Position numbers and translations under genes: made by a program. Below, one piece after another: positions 1 to 5,329 of a DNA stretch of 6,063 nt. The notes beneath the pieces were generated by a model, which saw only the letters and a program-made list of their open reading frames with translations, did not search any database and had not been told where the DNA came from. The DNA is taken from positions 1 to 6,063 of the forward strand of contig CAUCSW010000043.1 of the NCBI GenBank assembly GCA_958445555.1. The letters are read 5' to 3'. The DNA is from an uncultured Clostridia bacterium (GTDB lineage: Bacteria; Bacillota; Clostridia; Oscillospirales; Acutalibacteraceae). Each line of letters opens with the position of its first letter. Position 1 is the first letter of the stretch.

Positions 1-2
1 AC

Positions 3-503
3 TACAACGGTATGTTGGGCGGTAAGACGGGATACACAAGAAAAAGCGGAAGATGCCTTGTCACGGCGGCAAGGCGCGATGCAAAGCTCATAATAGCGGT
101 AACGCTCAGCGATCCCGATGACTGGAAGGATCACCGTACCCTGCTTGATTACGGTTTGGAAAACACTGCCTGCTGCGATATAACCTTCACTCCCGAAAAC
201 TCCGCGATTCCCGTCGTCGGAAGCGATGTTTCCCTTGTCAGTATTGCGGTTCCGAAAAGGCTTGCGGGAATCAATGAAGATTGCCGAAAGTATATAACCT
301 GCAAAGCCGAGCTGAACGGATTCATATACGCACCTATAAACGCGGGAGAGATCGTCGGCAGCGTAAAGTATTACTATAAGGATATTATGATCGCGGAAGA
401 TTGCCTGTTTTCGGGCGGAGATATCGGTTTTACCGAAAAAAAGCCGACGACCTCAGAAAAGTTTTTCCGCAGCGTAAGACTCCTGTTTTCTTTTTATAAA
501 TAG
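3..503 (+). CDS. dacF: D-alanyl-D-alanine carboxypeptidase (PBP5/DacF family), 3' part only
   Basis: This is the C-terminal part (166 codons plus stop) of a low-molecular-weight penicillin-binding protein; the gene begins before the window. The first visible residues read YNGMLGGKTGYT, and K-T-G at 24-32 is the third active-site motif of the serine peptidase S11 fold. It is followed by SGRCLVTAA, the usual continuation of the KTG strand in PBP5/DacF proteins. The SxxK and SxN motifs lie outside the window. After the catalytic domain comes a beta-rich stretch of about 90 residues like the PBP5 C-terminal domain, then a basic, aromatic tail (KFFRSVRLLFSFYK) that could be the amphipathic membrane anchor. 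The family removes the terminal D-Ala from peptidoglycan pentapeptides outside the membrane. The ATG at 12 is internal, because the frame is open to the window edge. In Clostridia dacF often lies near rluB, as here. The family is sure; the exact paralogue (dacA, dacB or dacF) is inferred. Confidence 0.9.
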   Translation, partial: YNGMLGGKTGYTRKSGRCLVTAARRDAKLIIAVTLSDPDDWKDHRTLLDYGLENTACCDITFTPENSAIPVVGSDVSLVSIAVPKRLAGINEDCRKYITCKAELNGFIYAPINAGEIVGSVKYYYKDIMIAEDCLFSGGDIGFTEKKPTTSEKFFRSVRLLFSFYK

Positions 504-526
504 GTTTGTCATCCGCACGGGCTGAC

Positions 527-550
527 ACCCAAATCCGAACCCAAATCCGA
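527..550. repeat. Tandem duplication of a 12-bp unit
   Basis: ACCCAAATCCGA occurs twice in direct succession, at 527-538 and 539-550, without a mismatch. It lies 23 bases after the dacF stop, just outside the left arm of the inverted repeat. An exact duplication like this often varies in copy number by replication slippage. No function is evident. Confidence 0.85.
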
Positions 551-745
551 TCGGGCAGCAACACGGCCGACGGCAGCGCCGCCCACGCCGAAGGCGCGGT
601 AAACGGGCATAGGCGCACCTTCATTTCCGAAATCTCCGCTTTTTACATAGCGGCATTTCTTTATATTACACTTTGCCGCCCGTTTCGCGCCCTTCAAAAA
701 AGGGCGCGCGGCGCTGCCTTCGGTCCGGTTGCTGCCATAGATCGA
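545..745. repeat. Long imperfect inverted repeat, possible MITE-like element or large RNA hairpin
   Basis: The 29 bases at 554-582 match the reverse complement of 708-736 at 25 positions: both arms read GGCAGCAAC, then CCGA, then GGCAGCGCCGC. Similarity continues inwards with gaps: GAAGGCGCGGTAAACGGGC at about 590-608 resembles GAAGGGCGCGAAACGGGC on the other strand at about 679-696. It also continues outwards through a shared CGATC. The arms are therefore about 55-60 bases long around a 70-base AT-richer centre. There is no transposase frame inside. The element could be a miniature inverted-repeat element, an intergenic repeat family, or a structured RNA between dacF and rluB. Terminal target-site duplications were not identified. 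Confidence 0.6.
686..708. other. Perfect 9-bp hairpin in the right arm of the inverted repeat
   Basis: CGCGCCCTT at 686-694 pairs perfectly with AAGGGCGCG at 700-708 across a CAAAA loop. Neither strand has a T-run after the stem, so it does not look like a terminator. It is an insertion relative to the left arm of the larger inverted repeat, which lacks this stem in full. Confidence 0.6.
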
Positions 746-885
746 GCCCTGCCCGCTTTTCCGTCTGTGTCTGTATATATAAAGGCAGGAGCAATCCGAC
801 TCCCCAAAAGGGGTATTGAACTCCCATATCGAGAGACCGCCGGGTCGACCTCGGCTCTTAACCTCTCTTGCATTCACAATATACC

Positions 886-892
886 GGAAGGA
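886..892 (+). promoter_or_regulatory. Ribosome binding site of rluB
   Basis: GGAAGGA ends 10 bases before the ATG at 903. It fixes that ATG as the start rather than the in-frame ATG at 816, which has no such site and would add 29 residues with no S4-domain character. Confidence 0.75.
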
Positions 893-902
893 CCCCCCGA
901 AA

Positions 903-1655
903 ATGAAAAACGAAAAAATACGACTTCAAAAATTCCTTGCCCAATGCGCCGTCTCATCAAGAAGAGGGGCGGAAGAAATGATCGCGGCAGGCAAGGTCAA
1001 GGTAAACGGCAGACCCGCAAAGCTCGGAGACAAGGTCGATCCGTTTCACGACAAGGTGACCGTTGCCGGAAAGAGACTTGTCAACGCCGAGAAAAAGATG
1101 TACATAATGCTCCACAAGCCGCGCGGGTTCGTAACGACCATGAGCGACGAACAGAATCGCAGGTGCGTTGCGGATCTCGTTGCCGACGCAGGTGTAAGAC
1201 TGTTCCCAGTGGGAAGACTCGACCGAAACTCCGAAGGTCTCCTTTTCATGACCAACGACGGCGAGTTTGCCAACATTCTGACACACCCCTCACGCCATGT
1301 CGCGAAGGTCTATCGGGTAACCGTAAGAGAGGCAGTCGGTGAGGACAAGCTCGATAAAATGCGGGACGGAATGATGATCGAAGGCAAAAAGACCCTTCCC
1401 TGCGACGCTGATGTGATACAACGGGAAGAAAGCCGAACCGTATTGCGGATAGTGCTTTATGAAGGCCGCAACCGCGAGATAAGAAAGATGTGCGAACAAC
1501 TCGGCCTTACGGTTATCAGGCTGAAAAGGGTCGAAGTTGCCGGTGTTAAGCTCGGTATGCTTCCCCAGGGAAGATGGCGCGAGCTTAACGAAAAAGAAAT
1601 ACACCGCCTTATGAGCATAAGTACATCGAAAAAAGGAGATGCCGAAAATGATTGA
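903..1655 (+). CDS. rluB: Ribosomal large subunit pseudouridine synthase, RsuA/RluB/RluE/RluF family
   Basis: A 250-residue protein that should convert a uridine in rRNA to pseudouridine; in RluB this is a position in helix 89 of 23S rRNA, next to the peptidyl-transferase centre. Residues 5-50 form an S4 RNA-binding domain (IRLQKFLAQCAVSSRRGAEEMI...GKVKVNG). The catalytic domain starts near 66 with MYIMLHKPRGFVTT. The signature GRLDRNSEGLLFMTNDGEF lies at 104-122 with the catalytic aspartate at 107. The later YEGRNREIRKMCEQLG and VIRLKRVEVAGVKLG segments are typical of the RsuA-type branch. Length is normal and no key residue is missing. The start is set by the GGAAGGA site and by the S4 alignment. 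The gene overlaps the next one by 8 bases, so the two are probably translationally coupled. Family certainty is high; assignment as RluB rather than RsuA or RluE rests on clostridial context. Confidence 0.93.
   Translation: MKNEKIRLQKFLAQCAVSSRRGAEEMIAAGKVKVNGRPAKLGDKVDPFHDKVTVAGKRLVNAEKKMYIMLHKPRGFVTTMSDEQNRRCVADLVADAGVRLFPVGRLDRNSEGLLFMTNDGEFANILTHPSRHVAKVYRVTVREAVGEDKLDKMRDGMMIEGKKTLPCDADVIQREESRTVLRIVLYEGRNREIRKMCEQLGLTVIRLKRVEVAGVKLGMLPQGRWRELNEKEIHRLMSISTSKKGDAEND
1632..1638 (+). promoter_or_regulatory. Ribosome binding site inside the end of rluB, decides the start of the next gene
   Basis: AAAGGAG lies in the last codons of rluB. It touches the ATG at 1639 (no spacer) but is 9 bases from the ATG at 1648, so the latter is the better start. 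Confidence 0.75.
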
Positions 1656-2022
1656 GGTGCTGCCGGTCAAGGATCGATCGCTGCTTGAAGAATTATATTT
1701 ATCTGCGGGGCAGACCGTAACAAAGAACAGTGCCGCGGTCTCGGCAAGATGCGGAACGGAATGTCTCGGCTATTGCCTTTATGAGCTTGAAAACGGTACC
1801 CTCACGGTGACAAGACTCGAACCCGAGACCGATGCAATGCTTGCGGACGGCATCCTGCGCTCCGCTCTTCACGCAGGACTAGTCGCGGGAGCCTCCCTTG
1901 CGCGCTACGATGACACCGCACCCGAAAAGCTGCTCACCGAACTGAATTTCACAGGCGTCTCTCCGCACGAGCTTAAACTTGAAAAACTGTTTGAAGACTG
2001 TAACTGTCACAAAGGGCGGTAA
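1648..2022 (+). CDS. Small GNAT-like hypothetical protein, coupled to rluB
   Basis: A 124-residue protein of unknown function. The pattern suggests a short acyl-CoA N-acetyltransferase (GNAT) fold: a central strand GYCLYEL at about 41-47, a second strand LTVTRLEP at 52-59, a long helix DAMLADGILRSALHAGLVAG at 62-81, and a late LLTELNFTGV segment like the 'LGF' ending of GNAT proteins. The canonical acetyl-CoA loop (R/Q-x-x-G-x-G/A) between the second strand and the helix is not visible, so binding of acetyl-CoA is doubtful. The C-terminus carries a CNC motif, and there are further cysteines at 35, 39 and 43. The start at 1648 is chosen from the AAAGGAG site. It overlaps rluB by 8 bases and ends 35 bases before a strong terminator, so it is the last gene of this transcript. 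That it is a real gene is likely; the GNAT label is tentative. Confidence 0.7.
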   Translation: MIEVLPVKDRSLLEELYLSAGQTVTKNSAAVSARCGTECLGYCLYELENGTLTVTRLEPETDAMLADGILRSALHAGLVAGASLARYDDTAPEKLLTELNFTGVSPHELKLEKLFEDCNCHKGR

Positions 2023-2056
2023 AAAAGAGGTGCCGCCCGTCACTTTTGGGATATAG

Positions 2057-2097
2057 AAAAAAGGTATGTAAAGCCGAAGCTTTTACATACCTTTTTA
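2057..2097. terminator. Bidirectional Rho-independent terminator between convergent operons
   Basis: AAGGTATGTAAAGC and GCTTTTACATACCTT form a stem of about 14 bp with one bulged base around a 4-base loop. The plus strand continues with five T's (2092-2096) and ends the rluB transcript. The minus strand continues with six T's (complement of 2057-2062) and has a C(UUCG)G tetraloop, the more stable version, so it should also end the importer operon. The site lies between the two converging gene sets. Confidence 0.9.
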
Positions 2098-2209
2098 TTA
2101 TGTAGATTTTACCTGTCAAGAGCACCTCATCAATAGCATCCTAAACCAAAGGACTACTGTGGCAAAAAGGCTCTGTGGCAGAACGCGGTCAGTGACACAA
2201 AAGCAGGAC

Positions 2210-3004
2210 TTATGACAAGAGTGTCCTGTCGTTGGAAAACGCGCTTCCGCTTGCGGATGAGAACATATCTATAAGCTCTTTTACGGTCAGCTTTTTCTTT
2301 TCCTCGCCTTTTATGTCTATGATGACCTTTCCGTCATGCATCATTATAAGGCGGTTTCCGTATTCAATGGCATTCTGCATATTGTGAGTAACCATCAAAG
2401 CAGTGAGATTGTTTTCTTTTATCAGCTTATCGGAAAGCTCCAGCACCTTGGCTGCGGTCTTAGGATCAAGTGCGGCGGTGTGCTCATCAAGCATAAGAAG
2501 TTTCGGCTTTTTTATTGACGCCATAAGAAGCGTTATCGCCTGACGCTGTCCGCCCGAGAGCAGACCCACCTTGTCTGAAAGACGGTTCTCAAGTCCAAGT
2601 CCGAACTCGCTCAAAAGGTCACGGTACAACTCCCGCTCCTTTTTCGAAATTCCCCATCCGAGACCGTGAAAGCTTCCGCGTCTGTAAGCGAGCGCAAGGT
2701 TCTCTTCAATCTGCATATCGGGTGCGGTGCCGAGCATCGGATCCTGGAACACCCTGCCGAGATATTTTGCACGGCGATGCTCCGGCTGGTTGGTAACATC
2801 AATACTGTCGATGATTATTTTTCCCGCATCGGGTCTCCAGACTCCGCATATGGCGTTGAACATGGTACTCTTGCCCGCACCGTTTCCGCCGATGACGGTA
2901 ACGAAATCACCTTCCTTAACGGTTAGGTTCAGACAGTTAAGTGCGACCTTCTCGTTGACCGTGCCGGGATTAAAGACCTTGTAGACGTTCTCCATTCTAA
3001 GCAT
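2210..3004 (-). CDS. ABC importer ATP-binding protein (aromatic amino acid type, TrpY/TrpZ-like)
   Basis: A 264-residue cytoplasmic ATPase that powers the importer encoded with it. All motifs are present and intact: Walker A GGNGAGKST at 39-47, Q-loop FQDP with Gln at 87, signature LSGGQRQ from 149, Walker B LLMLDE at 169-174, D-loop AALD at 177-180 and the H-loop His at 207 in VTHN. The LDEHTAALDP wording around Walker B, in place of LDEPT, is characteristic of ATPases found with PF04392 binding proteins. The start at 3004 has AAGGGAGGG seven bases upstream and overlaps the permease stop (2997-2999), an arrangement that implies translational coupling; an alternative ATG three codons in is less well placed. 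The gene is last in the operon. The C-terminal 30 residues (after KKKLTVKELIDMFS) are a short variable tail. The substrate is inferred from the neighbours. Confidence 0.93.
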   Translation of the reverse strand: MLRMENVYKVFNPGTVNEKVALNCLNLTVKEGDFVTVIGGNGAGKSTMFNAICGVWRPDAGKIIIDSIDVTNQPEHRRAKYLGRVFQDPMLGTAPDMQIEENLALAYRRGSFHGLGWGISKKERELYRDLLSEFGLGLENRLSDKVGLLSGGQRQAITLLMASIKKPKLLMLDEHTAALDPKTAAKVLELSDKLIKENNLTALMVTHNMQNAIEYGNRLIMMHDGKVIIDIKGEEKKKLTVKELIDMFSSASGSAFSNDRTLLS

Positions 3005-3896
3005 TGACGGACCCTCCCTTGTTGATGCGCACCTTTCTCCTTACTACCTTGCCCTTCCAATAGGGAGCCGCAAGGAACACTGCCACCACAATTGCGGAGA
3101 GAAGTTTTAACATATCGGTGTCAAGTCCGAGCCAGATAACCGTCTGGTAAACTATGAAGTATATGATTCCGCCGAAAATAACACCCACAAGGCGAACGGC
3201 AAAATTTGACAACAACTTGCCGAGCACCGCCTCGCCTATTATGACCGCGGCAAGGCCGATCACGATCGCACCTCTGCCCATCTGTGCATCGGCAAAGCCC
3301 TGGAACTGGGAGAGAAGCGCACCTGCGAGTGCCACGATTCCGTTGGATATCATAAGCGCGATCAGCTTGTTGGCATCTGTGTTGATTGCCTGGGCGCGGA
3401 TGGCGCAGCCGCGTGAAGTTCCGAAAAACCAATAAAGCAGGGCAATAAGAGCGGCGATAAGGATCGCGACTCTGAAAATGGAATTATCGGTAAAAGCGAC
3501 TCCGGTTACCGAGCGGTTCGATATAAATCGGTGTATCTTTGTGCCGAGAGCAATGTTTGCGGCACCCATTATCTTAAGATTTATCGAATAAAGGCCCAGC
3601 TGCGTCAGTATTCCCGAAAGTATCGCGGGAATGCCCATAAATGTGTGAAGCAGTCCCGTAACGAGGCCGGCGAGCATACCTGCGAGAACCGCAGCGAGCA
3701 TTGCAACGGCAATCGAATACCCGTTCTTTATCATAACAATGCAGACGGCGCCGCCCGTGCAGAAAGATCCGTCCACAGTCAGGTCGGCGAAATCAAGTAT
3801 TCTGTATGTTATATACACCCCGATTGCCATAATGCCCCATATGAGACCCTGCGCAACCGCACCCGGCATTGAATTCAGCAATGCGATAATATCCAT
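2997..3896 (-). CDS. ABC importer permease, BPD_transp_2 (LivH/RbsC-like) family
   Basis: A 299-residue integral membrane protein with about eight hydrophobic segments, for instance at 14-31, 46-57, 62-84, 89-106, 140-158, 178-195, 210-226 and 233-252, and a last one near 265-283. The short stretch DFADLTVDGSF at 35-45 and FADAQMGRGAIVIGLAAVIIGE at about 201-222 are the conserved segments of the permeases paired with PF04392 binding proteins. The cytoplasmic loop GTSRGCAIRAQAINTDANKLIA (159-180) is the expected site of contact with the ATPase. The C-terminus is basic (KGKVVRRKVRINK), as for an inside tail. One permease gene is present, so the channel is probably a homodimer. The start at 3896 follows GGAGG with a good spacing. 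The gene is second in the operon, separated from the binding-protein gene by a strong hairpin and overlapping the ATPase gene by 8 bases. Confidence 0.92.
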   Translation of the reverse strand: MDIIALLNSMPGAVAQGLIWGIMAIGVYITYRILDFADLTVDGSFCTGGAVCIVMIKNGYSIAVAMLAAVLAGMLAGLVTGLLHTFMGIPAILSGILTQLGLYSINLKIMGAANIALGTKIHRFISNRSVTGVAFTDNSIFRVAILIAALIALLYWFFGTSRGCAIRAQAINTDANKLIALMISNGIVALAGALLSQFQGFADAQMGRGAIVIGLAAVIIGEAVLGKLLSNFAVRLVGVIFGGIIYFIVYQTVIWLGLDTDMLKLLSAIVVAVFLAAPYWKGKVVRRKVRINKGGSVNA

Positions 3897-3902
3897 TTAT
3901 AT

Positions 3903-3907
3903 CCTCC
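3903..3907 (-). promoter_or_regulatory. Ribosome binding site of the permease gene
   Basis: On the minus strand GGAGG ends 6 bases before the ATG at 3896. It lies only about 10 bases beyond the large intercistronic hairpin, so the hairpin leaves it accessible. Confidence 0.75.
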
Positions 3908-3915
3908 GTAGTGAG

Positions 3916-3977
3916 CGCGTACCTGCGGCAGGGAAATCGGTCTTTCCCCTGCCGCAGGACGCGTCTTTTTGTTTTTT
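3916..3977. other. Large intercistronic hairpin between binding-protein and permease genes; plus strand has a terminator-like T-run
   Basis: CCTGCGGCAGGG at 3922-3933 pairs perfectly with CCCTGCCGCAGG at 3947-3958. The stem extends outwards through CGCGT/ACGCG (3916-3920 with 3959-3963, one bulged A) and inwards through AAA/TTT. On the minus strand, in the sense of the operon, no T-run follows, so it is not a terminator there. It most likely protects the 3' end of the binding-protein mRNA or marks a processing site, giving more binding protein than permease. On the plus strand TTTTTGTTTTTT (3966-3977) follows, the form of a terminator for any antisense transcript. Confidence 0.8.
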
Positions 3978-3996
3978 GGGACCGCGAAGCGGTTCC
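3978..3996. other. Second, smaller hairpin in the same gap
   Basis: GGGACCGC (3978-3985) and GCGGTTCC (3989-3996) pair around GAA with one bulge. In the sense of the importer mRNA it precedes the large hairpin by the A-rich stretch. Together the two fill most of the 153-base gap between the two genes, which is otherwise without features. Confidence 0.5.
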
Positions 3997-4049
3997 GCCC
4001 GCCCCTCAGCACCTCGTCTGAATATCTTATCGGTATTATTCGGTATACC

Positions 4050-5039
4050 TTACTCAGCCTCTATCGCCGTGTAATCATCGGGAACGGTGATTCCGAGTTC
4101 CTTGCATATCTCGGCGTTGTACTTCTTTGTTACCTTGGGGGCATATTCGATCGGCATCTCGGAGATCTTTGCTTCGCCGGTGAGTATTTTTGCAGCCATA
4201 AGACCTGTGGTGTATCCGAGGTCATAGTAATTGATCGAAAGGGTGGCGATTCCGCATCCGCTGCAGATTCCTTCTTCACCTGCGATGACCGGTACCTTTG
4301 CGGGACGGCAGATACCGTCGATTATTCCGGTCGACGAAGCGACGGTATTATCGGTAGGAGCATACAAAGCATCGCACTTGCTGATAGCAGCGGTAGTTAC
4401 GGCGTCGTTTGGATCAGAGAAAGCAAACTGCTGTGAATCAATGCCGAGCTTCTTGAGCTCATCGGCGATGACCTTTACCTGGTAAAGCGAGTTGGCCTCG
4501 CTTGAGCAGTAGAGGAGTCCCACTGTCTTTACATCGGGGAGAAGTTCTTTGAACATTTTTGCCTGATCGGAAAGCGGAGCAAGATCGCTGGTTCCGGAAA
4601 CATTGCCGCCTACGGTTCCGTTGAAGTCGGCGATGTTAAGCGCCGAGCCGTATTCGGTTACCGAAGTGCCGAGGATCGGAATGTCCTCGGTTGCCGAAGC
4701 TGCGGTCTGAAGTGCGGGAGTCGCATTGGCAAGTATGAGGTCGACATTCTTTGAAACAAAGCCGTTGATTATCGTGTTGCAGTTCGTAGTTTCGCCAGAA
4801 GCATTCTGCTCGTCAAACTTTACCTTGTCGCCCAATTTGTCGACCAGTGCCGCCTTGAAGCCCTCGGTGGCGGCATCAAGTGCCGGATGCTGAGCCAGCT
4901 GGCAAATACCTACGGTATATGTCTTTGTGCCCGTGTCACTTCCGCTTCCTGCTCCGCCGGAACAGGAGCACAATCCGATCGCGGTCACAAGTGCGAGCGC
5001 TGCAGCCGCAATACGCGCCGTTGTTTTTCTCTTCTTCAT
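4050..5039 (-). CDS. trpX: ABC importer solute-binding lipoprotein, PF04392 (TrpX-like), aromatic amino acid type
   Basis: A 329-residue extracytoplasmic binding protein. Residues 1-25 are a lipoprotein signal peptide: basic MKKRKTTAR, a hydrophobic run, then LCSC with the lipidated cysteine at 26. A flexible GGAGSGSDTGTK linker follows, and the mature domain begins YTVGICQLAQHPALDAATEGF. This opening, together with the later segments DLILANATPALQTAA, IPILGTSVTEYG, LPDVKTVGLLYCSSEANSLYQV, YAPTDNTVASS, IAGEEGICSGCGIATLSINYYDLG and TGLMAAKILTGEAKISEMPIEYA, is the order of conserved blocks of the PF04392 family. Family members such as TrpX of streptococci bind Trp or Phe. The start at 5039 has AAAGAGG eight bases upstream. 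It is first in the operon, behind an attenuator-like leader with a Phe/Tyr-rich ORF. The symbol reflects the family; the leader argues for Phe/Tyr as the natural ligand. Confidence 0.9.
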   Translation of the reverse strand: MKKRKTTARIAAAALALVTAIGLCSCSGGAGSGSDTGTKTYTVGICQLAQHPALDAATEGFKAALVDKLGDKVKFDEQNASGETTNCNTIINGFVSKNVDLILANATPALQTAASATEDIPILGTSVTEYGSALNIADFNGTVGGNVSGTSDLAPLSDQAKMFKELLPDVKTVGLLYCSSEANSLYQVKVIADELKKLGIDSQQFAFSDPNDAVTTAAISKCDALYAPTDNTVASSTGIIDGICRPAKVPVIAGEEGICSGCGIATLSINYYDLGYTTGLMAAKILTGEAKISEMPIEYAPKVTKKYNAEICKELGITVPDDYTAIEAE

Positions 5040-5047
5040 AATGAAAA

Positions 5048-5054
5048 CCTCTTT
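5048..5054 (-). promoter_or_regulatory. Ribosome binding site of the binding-protein gene
   Basis: AAAGAGG on the minus strand, 8 bases before the ATG at 5039. It follows the GC palindrome by 9 bases, so folding of that palindrome could affect ribosome access. Confidence 0.75.
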
Positions 5055-5063
5055 CTTTTATTG

Positions 5064-5079
5064 CCCGCCCGCGGGCGGG
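5064..5079. promoter_or_regulatory. Perfect 16-bp GC palindrome in the importer leader
   Basis: CCCGCCCGCGGGCGGG is a perfect palindrome just upstream of the binding-protein ribosome binding site. In the importer mRNA it can fold on itself (6-bp stem, CGCG loop). No T-run follows in that sense, so it is not a terminator itself. Its halves are complementary to the two arms of the hairpin at 5093-5126 (GCGGGCGG with CCGCCCGC, and CCGCUCGC with GCGGGCGG using one G-U pair), so it can also act as a competing partner. Confidence 0.65.
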
Positions 5080-5084
5080 TTTTG

Positions 5085-5126
5085 AATATAATAAAGCGAG
5101 CGGCTCCTTTTGAAACCGCCCGCTTT
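5085..5126 (-). terminator. Putative attenuator: Rho-independent terminator upstream of the importer operon
   Basis: In the sense of the importer, AAAGCGGGCGG (5126-5116) pairs with CCGCTCGCTTT (5103-5093) over 11 bp, with one G-U pair and a 12-base loop. The run TTTATTATATT follows. The U-run is interrupted by A, so termination may be partial, as suits a regulated site. It lies 29 bases after the stop of the Phe/Tyr-rich leader ORF and 54 bases before the binding-protein start, downstream of both promoters. A terminator between a promoter and its first main gene only makes sense if read-through is controlled. Confidence 0.7.
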
Positions 5127-5155
5127 GTTTATAACGATTCAAAGCAGATATGATC

Positions 5156-5296
5156 TTAAGCGATCAGGCTCGGTTCTAAAAGGAACTTGTGTTTACTTTT
5201 GATAAAAAAAAAGTAAAAGCGCGCAAAGGAATAGAACACCGGCATAAAGTAATATGCGGTGGCAAAACGATATGCATTTGCGATCGTTCTCACCAT
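5156..5296 (-). CDS. Putative Phe/Tyr-rich leader peptide controlling the importer operon
   Basis: A 46-codon ORF starting at ATG 5296 and ending at TAA 5156-5158. AAAGGAAG lies 8 bases before the ATG, and a near-perfect promoter (TTGACT-17-TATACT) puts the likely transcript start about 27 bases before it. Nine residues are Phe (11, 17, 21, 24, 27, 29, 30, 31, 38) and five are Tyr (9, 15, 16, 22, 28), 30 percent of the peptide, with a cluster from 15 to 31 that includes FYFFF. There is no Trp. A terminator-like hairpin follows, then the aromatic amino acid importer. This is the layout of amino-acid leader peptides such as PheL: starvation for charged tRNA-Phe or tRNA-Tyr would stall the ribosome in the cluster and change folding of the downstream RNA. 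The alternative is a small hydrophobic membrane protein, less likely given the context. A longer frame from a TTG at 5416 has no ribosome binding site. Confidence 0.75.
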   Translation of the reverse strand: MVRTIANAYRFATAYYFMPVFYSFARFYFFFIKSKHKFLLEPSLIA

Positions 5297-5304
5297 TGCG
5301 GCTG

Positions 5305-5312
5305 CTTCCTTT
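5305..5312 (-). promoter_or_regulatory. Ribosome binding site of the leader ORF
   Basis: AAAGGAAG on the minus strand, 8 bases before the ATG at 5296. It supports the short 46-codon version of the frame and shows that the leader is meant to be translated. Confidence 0.7.
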
Positions 5313-5329
5313 CTCTTGTTTATGGCGAT

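Larger units (their letters stand above)
504..902. other. Non-coding, GC-rich intergenic region between dacF and rluB
   Basis: No convincing gene lies in these 399 bases. Open frames exist on both strands, but they are arginine-, alanine- and glycine-rich shadows without ribosome binding sites, and one simply runs on into rluB in another frame. The region carries a 12-bp tandem duplication, a long imperfect inverted repeat and several small hairpins, described separately. I found no clean Rho-independent terminator for the dacF gene and no convincing sigma-A promoter for rluB, although TATATATAAA at 772-781 is AT-rich enough to be part of one. The composition is unlike the AT-rich promoter region at 5300-5460, which favours a repeat-derived origin. 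Confidence 0.6.

Noticed and set aside
509..877. Minus-strand frame of 122 codons over the inverted repeat
   Set aside because: No ribosome binding site and no recognisable family; the SDLGSDLG end is just the 12-bp tandem duplication translated, and the rest follows from the GC-rich repeat.
816..902. N-terminal extension of rluB from the ATG at 816
   Set aside because: The added 29 residues are not part of an S4 domain, and the ATG at 903 has a good ribosome binding site.
506..1342. Long plus-strand frame of 278 codons
   Set aside because: It covers the non-coding gap and then reads through rluB in another frame; its product is a low-complexity Arg/Lys/Gly-rich sequence with no ribosome binding site.
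1639..1647. ATG at 1639 as start of the GNAT-like gene
   Set aside because: It directly abuts the AAAGGAG site, leaving no spacer; the ATG at 1648 is correctly spaced.
2150..2182. Direct repeat CTGTGGCA after the ATPase gene
   Set aside because: Two copies of eight bases close together without structure are expected by chance.
5064..5079. GC palindrome as the main terminator of the leader
   Set aside because: In the importer sense it is followed by CAATAAAAG, with no T-run; the hairpin at 5093-5126 has the better tail.
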